Below, piece after piece: positions 1 to 7,675 of a DNA stretch of 14,957 bases. The position numbers were made by a program, and so were the translations under genes. The notes below the pieces were generated by a model, which had not been told where the DNA came from, did not search any database, and saw only the letters and a program-made list of their open reading frames with translations. The first letter of the stretch is position 1, and the number at the start of each line of letters is the position of its first letter. The stretch spans positions 1 through 14,957 of the forward strand of contig JAAYQH010000329.1 of the NCBI GenBank assembly GCA_012519365.1, written 5' to 3'. The stretch comes from Planctomycetota bacterium (GTDB taxonomy: Bacteria; Planctomycetota; Phycisphaerae; Sedimentisphaerales; Anaerohalosphaeraceae).

Positions 1-2696
1 AATGGAACAGTTGGGCCGAGTTTCTCGCCTCCTCGGAGTTCCAGAACAGCCAGACAACAACGCCTTTTACCGACAGTTACGAAGAGTACTGGAAGTACAG
101 TGCGTTTGGCGGTGCGGTCTACGTCGGGTATCTGTCCGAGGCAACGTTTATCGGTTGCACCTTTGAAGGCAACCGAACCCAGGGCGGTCTGAGCGGCGTC
201 GGCGGTGTGTCCGGCGATGGCCTGGCGCCAATTCCCAATCGGCAGCTAAATCTACCGAATGCCGGTGGTGCGGTCTATGCCGCTTATGATTCAAGCCTGC
301 ATTTTGAAGATTGCCGATTTGCGGGTAATGTGGCTTCGACGGATACGGTTGAACAGCCGCATACCTATATGGTCAGTTTCGGCGGTGCGGTCGCGTATGA
401 GTTTGACTGCAACGTAACGGTCAAGAATACCGTGCTGGAAGGCAACATGGCGGCGGTTGGCGGCGGTTTATACGGCCACGACGGTTTTACTGAGATTGCC
501 GACAGTAATGCCCTGAGCAATGAGGCGTATGTGGGTGCCGGCTTCTACTTTGAAAAAGGAACCGTCACTATGGCCGATACCCTGATTCACGCCAACAATG
601 CCAAAACGCCGACGGCTATCACCGTCCCGGATGAAGAAGAAAACGGCGATGGCGGTGATGATACTACCGAGGAAGAAGAACAATTGATCATTCCGATTGC
701 CGCCGAATCGGTGGTGGGACAGGGCGGCGGCTTATTTGCAGCCAGTGCGGTGCTGAATACGCGGCATTCACTCTTTTATGAGAATGTGGCGGTGGTCTCC
801 GGCGGCGGTGCTTACATCGCCGGCATCACCGACCAGCCGTCCAATCTGCTGAACTGTTTGTTTGCCAATAACCTGGCCGGTCGCGACGGTGCCGGTGCGT
901 CGGTGAACTGGCAAGCCGATGTCTTCTTTGGCAACTGCACCTTTGCTGACAACAAAGACCACGGTGCGTTGGGCTTTACGCTGCGAGGCGGCGGCTTGTA
1001 TTGCGGCAATGGGGCCAACGTGGAAGTGTTGAACAGCATTTTGTGGGGCAACAAGGCCGAACAGGGCAGAGGCGATCAGATTCGCGTCGGCACCCTTTTC
1101 GAGCCCGAACCGCTGCCTTCGACGTTGAAGATTTCCTGGTCGAATGTCCAGGCCTTTGGTAGTGCCGCGGCGATTTCCGTTGCCGGCGACAGCACGCTCA
1201 TTGTCGGCGAGGGGATGCTGGGGACAAATCCTGCGGTGGACAACCCGCTGTTTACCGAACCACTCGTTGAGCCGCTTGAGGTCTTCCAGCGCTACTATCT
1301 GGACATCGATAGTCCTTGTATCGATGCCGGTTATAGAACTGCGGCGTATTGGGGACTTGATGAGTACTCTACCAATATCTTCGGCGCCCGCGATCGCGGC
1401 GATGTGGACATGGGCTATCACTATCGTGCAGTGGCCAAAGTGATGTGCAGCTTTACAGACTTGGTGCTGAGCGGCCGAATCGATTTGGCTGACTTTGCGG
1501 AATTCGCCTCATTCTGGTTGTTCCATGACCAGTTTGACCCCTGCGGTGAGAGCAACAACTGGTGCGGCGGAGCCGACCTGAACTTTGATCGCCGTGTGGA
1601 TGTGGATGACTTGCTCAGCTTTACCGGCTGCTGGCTTGAAGAAGATACTGCAGCGCCGAAACCGAGTCCGTCCCTCTGGGCCATTGAGCCGAATGCGGTA
1701 CCGGGAACATTTGATACAGTGAATATGATGATTGCCGAGACTCATGATGACTGGTGGCCAGATGAGTACCTGGAGTACGAATTCGTGTGCGTGGACTACC
1801 CGCAGTTCAACAGCGGTTGGCAGTCCGAGACGTTCTATGAGATTTCCGGCCTGACGCCCGGCTTTACCTATGCCTTCAAAGTTCGTGCCCGCGATGGCAG
1901 CGGCAATGAAACGGACTATTCGGTCGTCAATCCGGCCTTGGGACGCGGCATCGTGACGCCGGGTTCGAAAACGCAAATTCCGCAGGCCGAATTTGAGATC
2001 CCGCCGTTTGTTTCAGATGCCCTGGCGATTTCTATGACGGCCCGAGCGTACAGCACCTTCCCGGATGTGGCGGCCCTGCCGGAAGGATTTGCTATTCAAT
2101 ATCAGTTTACCGAAACGATTGGAACTACGCCGGCGACGATATCTGGATTTGAATCGCTGAACCCGACCCAGACGCGACGGAATCTGAGCCCGACAACGGT
2201 GGGTCTTGTGTATTCCTATCAGGTCCGTATGGTGCTGATCAATATCAATACCGGTGCTGAGATTGCGGCCGGCGCGTGGTCAGAGCCGGCGGCGGTGGTA
2301 CTGACCGAAGTGGATGTAACCCCGCCCCTGCCGGATCCGGCTGAGTTTACAGAACTGTCTCCGTTCCAGCAGGCCGTTGGCGGCAACTTCTACCACGTGA
2401 TGGTGGCCATCGAGGCCGAAGACGACAGCGATGTAGAATATCGTTTCCGAGCCTATGCCACTGAAACCAGCTCGACGGTGGTCTATGACAGCGGCTGGCG
2501 AAATCTCGATAATGTTGTCGACTTGCCGCCATTCCCGGATGGTACGCCGCAGGAAGGCCTGCCGCACCAATACTGGCAGAAGGTTAGCACCAGGAACCTG
2601 TACTACTGGTGGACGGTGCAGTACAGAGATCGCTCGCCCAGACAGAATGTCGGTACGGAATCGCCCAGAAAGCGAATTACCAACACCCTGTACTAA
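1..2696 (+). CDS. Right-handed beta-helix / dockerin-like / FN3-like secreted protein (5' partial)
   Basis: The frame is open from base 3 (WNSWAEF...) to the TAA at 2694-2696, giving 897 visible residues, so the true start and any signal peptide lie upstream. A GTG at 207 is in frame, but coding continues through it with the same repeat pattern, so it is not the start. Residue numbers count from base 3. Residues about 35-475 are Gly/Asn-rich repeats of the type GGAVY..., CTFEGN, GGGLY, typical of a polymorphic parallel beta-helix, ending in SPCIDAG...DMGYHY. Residues about 486-545 carry two dockerin/EF-hand-like loops: a degenerate one (DLVLSGRIDLAD) and a good one (DLNFDRRVDVDD). Three FN3-like modules follow (about 550-654, 655-770, 771-897). 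An acidic insert interrupts the helix at 210-227. No C-terminal anchor is visible. Likely exported; a polysaccharide-binding or surface role is inference. Substrate unknown. Confidence 0.85.
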   Translation, partial: WNSWAEFLASSEFQNSQTTTPFTDSYEEYWKYSAFGGAVYVGYLSEATFIGCTFEGNRTQGGLSGVGGVSGDGLAPIPNRQLNLPNAGGAVYAAYDSSLHFEDCRFAGNVASTDTVEQPHTYMVSFGGAVAYEFDCNVTVKNTVLEGNMAAVGGGLYGHDGFTEIADSNALSNEAYVGAGFYFEKGTVTMADTLIHANNAKTPTAITVPDEEENGDGGDDTTEEEEQLIIPIAAESVVGQGGGLFAASAVLNTRHSLFYENVAVVSGGGAYIAGITDQPSNLLNCLFANNLAGRDGAGASVNWQADVFFGNCTFADNKDHGALGFTLRGGGLYCGNGANVEVLNSILWGNKAEQGRGDQIRVGTLFEPEPLPSTLKISWSNVQAFGSAAAISVAGDSTLIVGEGMLGTNPAVDNPLFTEPLVEPLEVFQRYYLDIDSPCIDAGYRTAAYWGLDEYSTNIFGARDRGDVDMGYHYRAVAKVMCSFTDLVLSGRIDLADFAEFASFWLFHDQFDPCGESNNWCGGADLNFDRRVDVDDLLSFTGCWLEEDTAAPKPSPSLWAIEPNAVPGTFDTVNMMIAETHDDWWPDEYLEYEFVCVDYPQFNSGWQSETFYEISGLTPGFTYAFKVRARDGSGNETDYSVVNPALGRGIVTPGSKTQIPQAEFEIPPFVSDALAISMTARAYSTFPDVAALPEGFAIQYQFTETIGTTPATISGFESLNPTQTRRNLSPTTVGLVYSYQVRMVLININTGAEIAAGAWSEPAAVVLTEVDVTPPLPDPAEFTELSPFQQAVGGNFYHVMVAIEAEDDSDVEYRFRAYATETSSTVVYDSGWRNLDNVVDLPPFPDGTPQEGLPHQYWQKVSTRNLYYWWTVQYRDRSPRQNVGTESPRKRITNTLY

Positions 2697-2726
2697 GGCG
2701 CTGGATTTCAAATAGCGGTTAAGCAA

Positions 2727-2761
2727 GGCCGTCGTCCCGAAAAGGACGGCGGCCTTTTTTT
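2727..2761 (+). terminator. Rho-independent terminator of the beta-helix gene
   Basis: Left arm GGCCGTCGTCC (2727-2737), loop CGAAAA (2738-2743) and right arm GGACGGCGGCC (2744-2754) form an 11-bp stem with one G-U pair. Seven T residues (2755-2761) follow directly. It sits 30 bp after the stop codon. There is no T-run on the other strand, so it works only rightward. Confidence 0.93.
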
Positions 2762-2788
2762 GTTGGGGGAGCGTTGGCGTTTTTTTTG

Positions 2789-2852
2789 GGGCTCGGTCTT
2801 GACATGGCACAAAAAGTCATTAAAACAGATGAACAAATTCGGCGCCGAGCCC
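2789..2852. repeat. 8-bp inverted repeat bracketing the candidate promoter
   Basis: GGGCTCGG at 2789-2796 is exactly reverse-complementary to CCGAGCCC at 2845-2852, with 48 bp between. The right arm overlaps a GGCGCC palindrome (2841-2846). It could be a paired operator or chance; the arms are too far apart for a compact RNA hairpin. Confidence 0.35.
2799..2826 (+). promoter_or_regulatory. Candidate sigma-70-type promoter upstream of the ABC gene cluster
   Basis: A perfect TTGACA (2799-2804) is followed after 16 bp by TAAAAC (2821-2826), a 4/6 match to the -10 box. It lies after the upstream terminator and about 170 bp before the ATPase start, leaving a long leader. An 8-bp inverted repeat (GGGCTCGG 2789-2796, CCGAGCCC 2845-2852) brackets it. 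Planctomycete promoters are poorly defined, so this is a pattern match only. Confidence 0.4.
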
Positions 2853-2958
2853 GTAAATACTTTACATTTCAGTGTTTTCTTGGCGTAGAGCCGAATTTTC
2901 TATCAGACGGGCGTATCGTGTGACAGCATTGTCGTCGGGGCCGATTGACCGGTCCGCA

Positions 2959-2968
2959 GACAGCTGTC
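2959..2968. promoter_or_regulatory. 10-bp palindrome upstream of the ABC ATPase
   Basis: GACAGCTGTC is a perfect 10-bp palindrome ending 31 bp before the ATPase ATG. Position and symmetry fit a dimeric regulator site, but there is no second copy in the gap and no regulator gene nearby. Confidence 0.25.
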
Positions 2969-2989
2969 GCGTGGGTTAATATGCTTTTT

Positions 2990-2994
2990 GGAGA
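2990..2994 (+). promoter_or_regulatory. Ribosome binding site deciding the ATPase start
   Basis: GGAGA at 2990-2994 sits five bases before the ATG at 3000. An in-frame TTG at 2988 overlaps this site and cannot use it, so translation most likely begins at 3000. Confidence 0.7.
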
Positions 2995-2999
2995 CGACT

Positions 3000-3722
3000 A
3001 TGATTGAGGTGAAGCAGTTACGACGCAGTTTCGGCCCGATCGTTGCAGTGGACGGGATTTCTTTTATCGCTGCCAAAGGCGATGTCGTGGGTTTTTTGGG
3101 TCCCAACGGGGCGGGCAAAAGCACGGCGATGAAGATGCTGGCCTGCTTTCTCAGTCCGGACGAGGGGACGGCGAGTATTTGCGGCCATGATATTTTATCG
3201 GACTCTATCGCCGTTCGACACTCCCTCGGCTATCTGGCCGAGAATGCTCCGGCCTATAATGAAATGACGGTGGCCGGTTTTCTCCATTTTGTCTGTGATG
3301 CGCGGCGGATTCGCGGCACCACCCGCCGCCAGGCTTTGGATCGTGTCCTCTCGCTTTGTTCCATTGAATCGGTCTATCACCAGACGATCGACACCCTGTC
3401 CAAAGGGTATCGACGTCGGGTGGGCTTGGCCCAGGCGTTGGTACACGACCCGCCGGTGCTGATTCTCGATGAGCCGACCGACGGTCTGGATCCCAACCAA
3501 AAGCACGAGGTCCGCCAGTTGATCAATACCATGGCAAAGGACAAGTGCATCATCATCTCAACGCATATTCTTGAAGAGGTCGAACAGGTCTGCAATCGTG
3601 CCATTATTGTAGCGCGCGGCCGCATTCTGGCCGATTCCACTCCTAAGGCATTGACCGAAAAATACCAATGCTCTTTGACCGAGGTCTTTCGTAAAATCAC
3701 AGCAACCAAAAAATCCGCGTAA
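3000..3722 (+). CDS. ABC transporter ATP-binding protein, GldA-like
   Basis: A 240-residue cytoplasmic ATPase that should power the membrane complex encoded by the next three genes. Visible motifs: Walker A GPNGAGKST (34-42), a Q-loop region GYLAEN (77-82) with Glu where Gln is usual, signature LSKGY (133-137), Walker B plus catalytic Glu VLILDEPTDGLD (153-164; D157, E158) and the switch His in STHILEE (H189). The Q-to-E change is, as I recall, common in ABC-2/Gld-type ATPases (GYLPEN-like motifs), so it is not a defect. Length is somewhat shorter than GldA (about 300), with little C-terminal extension. The start at 3000 is set by GGAGA at 2990. The permease starts 21 bp after the stop, which points to an operon. 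Substrate is not readable from sequence. Confidence 0.93.
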   Translation: MIEVKQLRRSFGPIVAVDGISFIAAKGDVVGFLGPNGAGKSTAMKMLACFLSPDEGTASICGHDILSDSIAVRHSLGYLAENAPAYNEMTVAGFLHFVCDARRIRGTTRRQALDRVLSLCSIESVYHQTIDTLSKGYRRRVGLAQALVHDPPVLILDEPTDGLDPNQKHEVRQLINTMAKDKCIIISTHILEEVEQVCNRAIIVARGRILADSTPKALTEKYQCSLTEVFRKITATKKSA

Positions 3723-3743
3723 GCAGGATAAGGAGTCTGACAT

Positions 3744-4474
3744 ATGAGCGGCTTTTGGGCAGTATTCAAACGCGAACTGAAGGGATATTTCGCTACCCCT
3801 GTGGCGTATGTGTTCCTCGTGATCTTTTTATTTTTTGCCGGTTATCTTCCGTTTCGGGACGGTTTTTTTGAGATGCGTCAGGCAGACCTGCGGCTGTTTT
3901 TCAATGCGCTGCCGCTGCTGTTTGTGTTTATGGTGCCTTCGACGGCGATGCGGCTTTGGCTGAGGAACGCAAGAGCGGCTCGATTGAACTGCTGCTGACG
4001 CTGCCGATTACCGTCTGCCAGGCGGTACTGGGCAAGTTTTTTGCGGCGTGGTGTTTTCTGGGTATCGCGCTGCTGCTGACATTTCCGCTGCCTATCACTG
4101 TGATCTATCTGGGTGATCCGGACATCGGCCAGATTATAACCGGTTACATCGGGGCTTTTCTGTTGGCCGGCGGTTTTCTGGCGATTGGGACTTTTTTTTC
4201 GGCATTGACTAAAAATCAGGTTATCAGTTTTATCTTGTCGGTGGCGGCCTGCGCGATTTTTGTCTTTGCGGGCAACCCCACTACCCTTGACTATCTGGCC
4301 TTGACCATTTCGCCGGCACTGGTCAATGTGGTCGAAAGCCTGAGTTTGCAGACGCATTTTGAGTCCATTTCGCGCGGCATCGTCGAATTTAAGGATATTG
4401 CGTATTTTATCATTGTCATTTCAGCGTGGGTCAGCGCTTGTATGTTGGTCCTTGAGGAAAGGAAGGCAAACTAA
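3744..4474 (+). pseudogene. ABC-2 permease, GldF-like, split by a one-base frameshift
   Basis: Membrane partner of the ATPase. The first frame starts at ATG 3744 with a good AAGGAG (3730-3735) and encodes about 72 sensible residues, including a transmembrane stretch at 20-34 and another at 53-65. It then reads nonsense and stops at TGA 3996-3998. The family sequence resumes in frame 2: after ...STAMRLW (W codon 3957-3959) comes AEERKSGSIELLLTLP, the conserved motif of Gld-type ABC-2 permeases, which continues to TAA 4472-4474. Adding one G to the GG at 3958-3959 restores a continuous protein of about 243 residues with several further hydrophobic segments, the normal family length. The cause is either a sequencing or assembly error or a recent mutation; intact neighbours and an otherwise undecayed second half favour error or a very young mutation. 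Its stop overlaps the next start by one base. Confidence 0.85.
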
Positions 4475-6447
4475 TGAACCGAACGTTGCGAACCTGGCTG
4501 GCGATCTTTTTTATTGCGGTGATTGCTGTCTCGGCTGTTTCCATCACACAGAGCATCGGACGGTCATGGCGGATTGATGTTACCGACCAGCGGATTTATA
4601 CGCTTTCGGACGGCACAAAGGCGATTTTGGCCGGACTGCGACAGCCGATTACCGTCCGGCTGTTTTACACCAAAACCGCCGCGATGAAAGCGCCCGATGA
4701 AATTCGCTACTACAACAACTATTACGAATATGTCAAAGCGTTGCTGGAAGAGTACGTCGCCCATTCCAACGGCATGCTCAAACTGGAAGTCATCGATCCG
4801 CGTCCGTATAGCGAAGAGGAAATGCAGGCCATTCGCTACGGGCTAAGGCGATTCCAGATTACCCAGGAAGAGAGTTTCTTTTTCGGGCTGGTGGTGCAGA
4901 CGGAATTCGGGGCGACACGCGTTATTGAATTTTTTTCACCCGATCGCCAGCAATTTGTTGAATATGACATCAGTTATCTGATCGATACCGCCGTCACGCG
5001 GCAGAAAAAGCGGCTTGGTGTCCTAAGCGCCATGCCGGTGATGGGTGATACGGGATATATGGCCCAGATGATGCGGCTGCAGGGCCAACAGCCCAAACAA
5101 AAGTGGGGCCTGATCAGTCAACTGGAACAGAAATACGAGGTGTTCTCTCTTTCAACCGATACCGATCGGATTGAGGATGTCGATCTGCTGTTGGTGATTC
5201 ATCCCAAGGATTTTAGCGAAAAGACGCGTTTTGCGATTGACCAGTTTGTACTGAAGGGCGGACGTGCGGTTATTTTGGTCGATCCCCATTGTGTGGTGGA
5301 TATGCCTGACCCGATGAGCCGCCTGCAAGGCAGCCCGCATTCCACCGCGTCCAATTTGCCCGATCTTTTCGAGGCGTGGGGGCTTCAGATGCCGGAGAAT
5401 ACCTTTGCCGGTGATCGCGACCTGGCGGTGGAAGGTTTAACTGCCCCCAATCGACGGCCCGAAAAGATACTGGCGATTCTCAAGTTTGATCGCGCCAAAG
5501 GTTGCTTCAACCAGGAGCATGTTGTCAGTGCCGCGCTGAACGAGGTAACGATGATGTTCCCCGGCGTTCTGACGGTGCAAAAGGATTCCCCAAATGCAGC
5601 AGATTTGCGCTATACCCCGCTGATTATGACAACCAGTCGCGGCAACCGTTGGCAGGTCAATTCCCCCTTTGAACTGATGTCGCCGGATTACGCCGAGTTT
5701 ATGCGGCGTTTCAAAGAGGGCACCGAGCCGGTGGTAACTGCGTACATGGTGACCGGCCGGTTCAAAACGGCTTTTCCCAATGGGATCGAAGTCGAAGCCG
5801 ACGATGACGAGGCTTTGCAGTCTAACGACCCGAACCAGCAACCCCAAACCCGTCGTATCTCCGGTCTGACCGAGGCCAGGGAGCCGGGCGTTGTGATGGT
5901 TGTGGCGGATGTGGATTTTATCAGCGACGTTGCGGCCTACCGACGGAGTATTTTCGGCTTGTCGGTCGTGGGCGACAACAGCGCGGTGCTGCTTAACGCG
6001 CTGGATGATATGGCCGGCTCGAATCATCTGATTTCCATCCGGTCGCGCGGCAACTTCAAACGCCCCTTCACGCGGATAGAGGCCATCGAGGCCCGTGCCA
6101 GGGAAAATACCGCTGAGGAAGAGGCCCGCATTCGTGCCCAGATCGCCGAATTTGAGCGGCAATTGAACGAACGGATTCAATCGCTGGAAGGTGAAAACCG
6201 TGGCGAATTGATCAATCAGACCATTCTTGAGGAAAAACGCGACATTGAATTGAAGCTGCTGGAGGCTGAAAAACGGCTGCGCGATGTCAAGATGCAGGAG
6301 CGCGAACAAATCGAGGCGCTCAAGGTACGGCTGCGTAACTTCTGCACCCTGCCTGGGCCGATCCTGACCTTGCTGATTGCTATCGGCATCGGGGTGCATC
6401 GCAGCATTCGCCGACGTTATTATATCAGTCATGCCAGTGACGCATAA
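4474..6447 (+). CDS. GldG-like auxiliary protein of the ABC system
   Basis: A 657-residue protein of the family annotated as gliding-motility-associated ABC auxiliary component (ABC_transp_aux/GldG type). N-terminal membrane anchor at about 8-26, then the family hallmark IDVTDQRIYTLSDGT (34-48), a large extracytoplasmic region with LEVIDPRPYSEEE (104-116) and KKRLGVLSAMPVMGD (178-192), a GATase-like/sugar-binding-like fold region VDLLLVIHPKDFSEKT (236-251), and VVADVDFISD (476-485). A charged coiled coil spans about 535-620, and a second membrane helix at 625-642 is followed by Arg-rich HRSIRRRYY. Start ATG 4474 overlaps the permease stop by one base and follows GGAAGG (4461-4466), so translation is probably coupled. 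It likely forms a complex with the two upstream products. The transported substrate is unknown. Confidence 0.9.
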   Translation: MNRTLRTWLAIFFIAVIAVSAVSITQSIGRSWRIDVTDQRIYTLSDGTKAILAGLRQPITVRLFYTKTAAMKAPDEIRYYNNYYEYVKALLEEYVAHSNGMLKLEVIDPRPYSEEEMQAIRYGLRRFQITQEESFFFGLVVQTEFGATRVIEFFSPDRQQFVEYDISYLIDTAVTRQKKRLGVLSAMPVMGDTGYMAQMMRLQGQQPKQKWGLISQLEQKYEVFSLSTDTDRIEDVDLLLVIHPKDFSEKTRFAIDQFVLKGGRAVILVDPHCVVDMPDPMSRLQGSPHSTASNLPDLFEAWGLQMPENTFAGDRDLAVEGLTAPNRRPEKILAILKFDRAKGCFNQEHVVSAALNEVTMMFPGVLTVQKDSPNAADLRYTPLIMTTSRGNRWQVNSPFELMSPDYAEFMRRFKEGTEPVVTAYMVTGRFKTAFPNGIEVEADDDEALQSNDPNQQPQTRRISGLTEAREPGVVMVVADVDFISDVAAYRRSIFGLSVVGDNSAVLLNALDDMAGSNHLISIRSRGNFKRPFTRIEAIEARARENTAEEEARIRAQIAEFERQLNERIQSLEGENRGELINQTILEEKRDIELKLLEAEKRLRDVKMQEREQIEALKVRLRNFCTLPGPILTLLIAIGIGVHRSIRRRYYISHASDA

Positions 6448-6473
6448 ACGAGACAAACACCGGGAGATAGAAA

Positions 6474-7628
6474 ATGACAGACAGAAAGCTTGCGATATTG
6501 GCGGTGACGGCCGTAATTATGGCCGGGTGGGCGGTTTTGCAAAATCGGCTTTCCCATCGATCCGATACAACGGCATCGATGGTGAGGACGCCTCTGATTC
6601 AGGGGCTGGATCCCCAGGCTGTGGCCAAGATTACTATCACCTCGGACAAAGGCAAAAGCACGGTTACGCTGACGCGGGTCAATGACCGATTTACAGTGGC
6701 CGAAATGGACGGCTACCCTGCCGACATCAGTGCCGTCAACCGGCTGCTGAGCAATTGTCTGGATGTTCGTACCGCTGAGCATATCACCTCCAATCCGGAA
6801 AATCACACCGGTTTGGGCGTTACCGAGGAAACGGCCCAATATGTCGTGCGTTTTTTCAATGCCGATGGCGATGAAATCACCGGCATTATCGTTTCGGAAA
6901 CTCCCCCCGACCGAGAAGAAGGGGCCTTTGCCCGTCTGACCACCAGTGATGAGACCTATTTTATTCAGGATCCCCCGTGGTTATCGACCACGGCGAGCGC
7001 TTATGTGAACACCACTCTCATTGAGGCCGACAGTGCAAAAATCCGACGCGTTGCCGTGCGCGGGCCGGAGGGTGAATATGTCCTTAAACTGGCCGATGAT
7101 GCGCAAACGATTATGCTCGAAAAGATGCCCGAAAACAAACAGTTCAAAGGCACAGCCTATCGGTCGGTATTCAGGGCCCTTACGTCGCTTCGCTTTGAAG
7201 AGGCCATTGCCGCCGAGAACGCCCCGCAGGATTTGGTGTTTGATCGAAGTTATATCTGCCGACTGGACGACTCGACTGTTTATACCCTTAAGCTGGCCAA
7301 GCAGGGCGACAAGACTTATGCCACGGTGACGGCCGATTTCTTGGATAAAGCGCCCGTTCAAATCAGCAAAGAAGAGTCTGAGGAAGAACTTAAGAAAAAG
7401 GAGGCCAAACTCCTGGCCATGGATGCCGCCGAGGCGTTTGCCCAGCGGCATAAAGGCTGGGTTTATACAATCTCCTCCTGGAAAGCCGCTGACCTGACCA
7501 AGCCCCTGGAAGAATTGCTTGAGCCCAAGCCGGAGGAAAAAGCCCCGGCCGAAACCGAACCAGAACCAGGCGCTGAAGCCCCGGCCGAGGTCAATGCGGA
7601 AGGTCAGAACTTGCCCTCTGCCCTCTGA
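6474..7628 (+). CDS. DUF4340 domain protein, partner of the Gld-type ABC system
   Basis: A 384-residue protein that matches the DUF4340 pattern. It has an uncleaved N-terminal membrane segment (about 5-23), then LIQGLDPQAVAKITITSDKG (41-60), typical of the repeated beta-rich unit, then DRFTVAEMDGYPADISAVNRLL (71-92), the N-P-x-x-H-x-GLGV motif (NPENHTGLGV, 107-116), and a second copy-like unit beginning ADSAKIRRVAVRGPEGEYVL (185-204). A short charged helix (EESEEELKKKEAKLL) precedes GWVYTISSW, and the tail is Pro/Glu/Ala-rich (about 350-384). ATG 6474 follows GGGAG (6462-6466) and lies 26 bp after the GldG-like stop. DUF4340 genes usually accompany GldFG-type systems, so it is probably an extracytoplasmic accessory of the same complex. 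The molecular role is unknown. Confidence 0.88.
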   Translation: MTDRKLAILAVTAVIMAGWAVLQNRLSHRSDTTASMVRTPLIQGLDPQAVAKITITSDKGKSTVTLTRVNDRFTVAEMDGYPADISAVNRLLSNCLDVRTAEHITSNPENHTGLGVTEETAQYVVRFFNADGDEITGIIVSETPPDREEGAFARLTTSDETYFIQDPPWLSTTASAYVNTTLIEADSAKIRRVAVRGPEGEYVLKLADDAQTIMLEKMPENKQFKGTAYRSVFRALTSLRFEEAIAAENAPQDLVFDRSYICRLDDSTVYTLKLAKQGDKTYATVTADFLDKAPVQISKEESEEELKKKEAKLLAMDAAEAFAQRHKGWVYTISSWKAADLTKPLEELLEPKPEEKAPAETEPEPGAEAPAEVNAEGQNLPSAL

Positions 7629-7641
7629 GTTCTACCCTCTG
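7614..7641. repeat. Three copies of CCCTCTG across the end of the DUF4340 gene
   Basis: CCCTCTG occurs at 7614-7620, 7621-7627 (tandem) and 7635-7641. The second copy contributes the TGA stop at 7626-7628. The unit is short and may be replication slippage. No terminator hairpin was found in the 47-bp gap between the convergent genes. Confidence 0.4.
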
Positions 7642-7675
7642 CGTTCCGGCTTGCGGCTACTTGGGATTTGCGGTC

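Noticed and set aside
3950..3962. Programmed -1 ribosomal frameshift in the permease
   Set aside because: In the zero frame the codons are CTT TGG CTG. They do not form a slippery heptamer, and no stimulatory hairpin or internal Shine-Dalgarno is evident.
5437..6456. 339-codon minus-strand frame opposite the GldG-like gene
   Set aside because: It is antisense to a gene with clear family motifs and a coiled coil, and its translation shows no domain.
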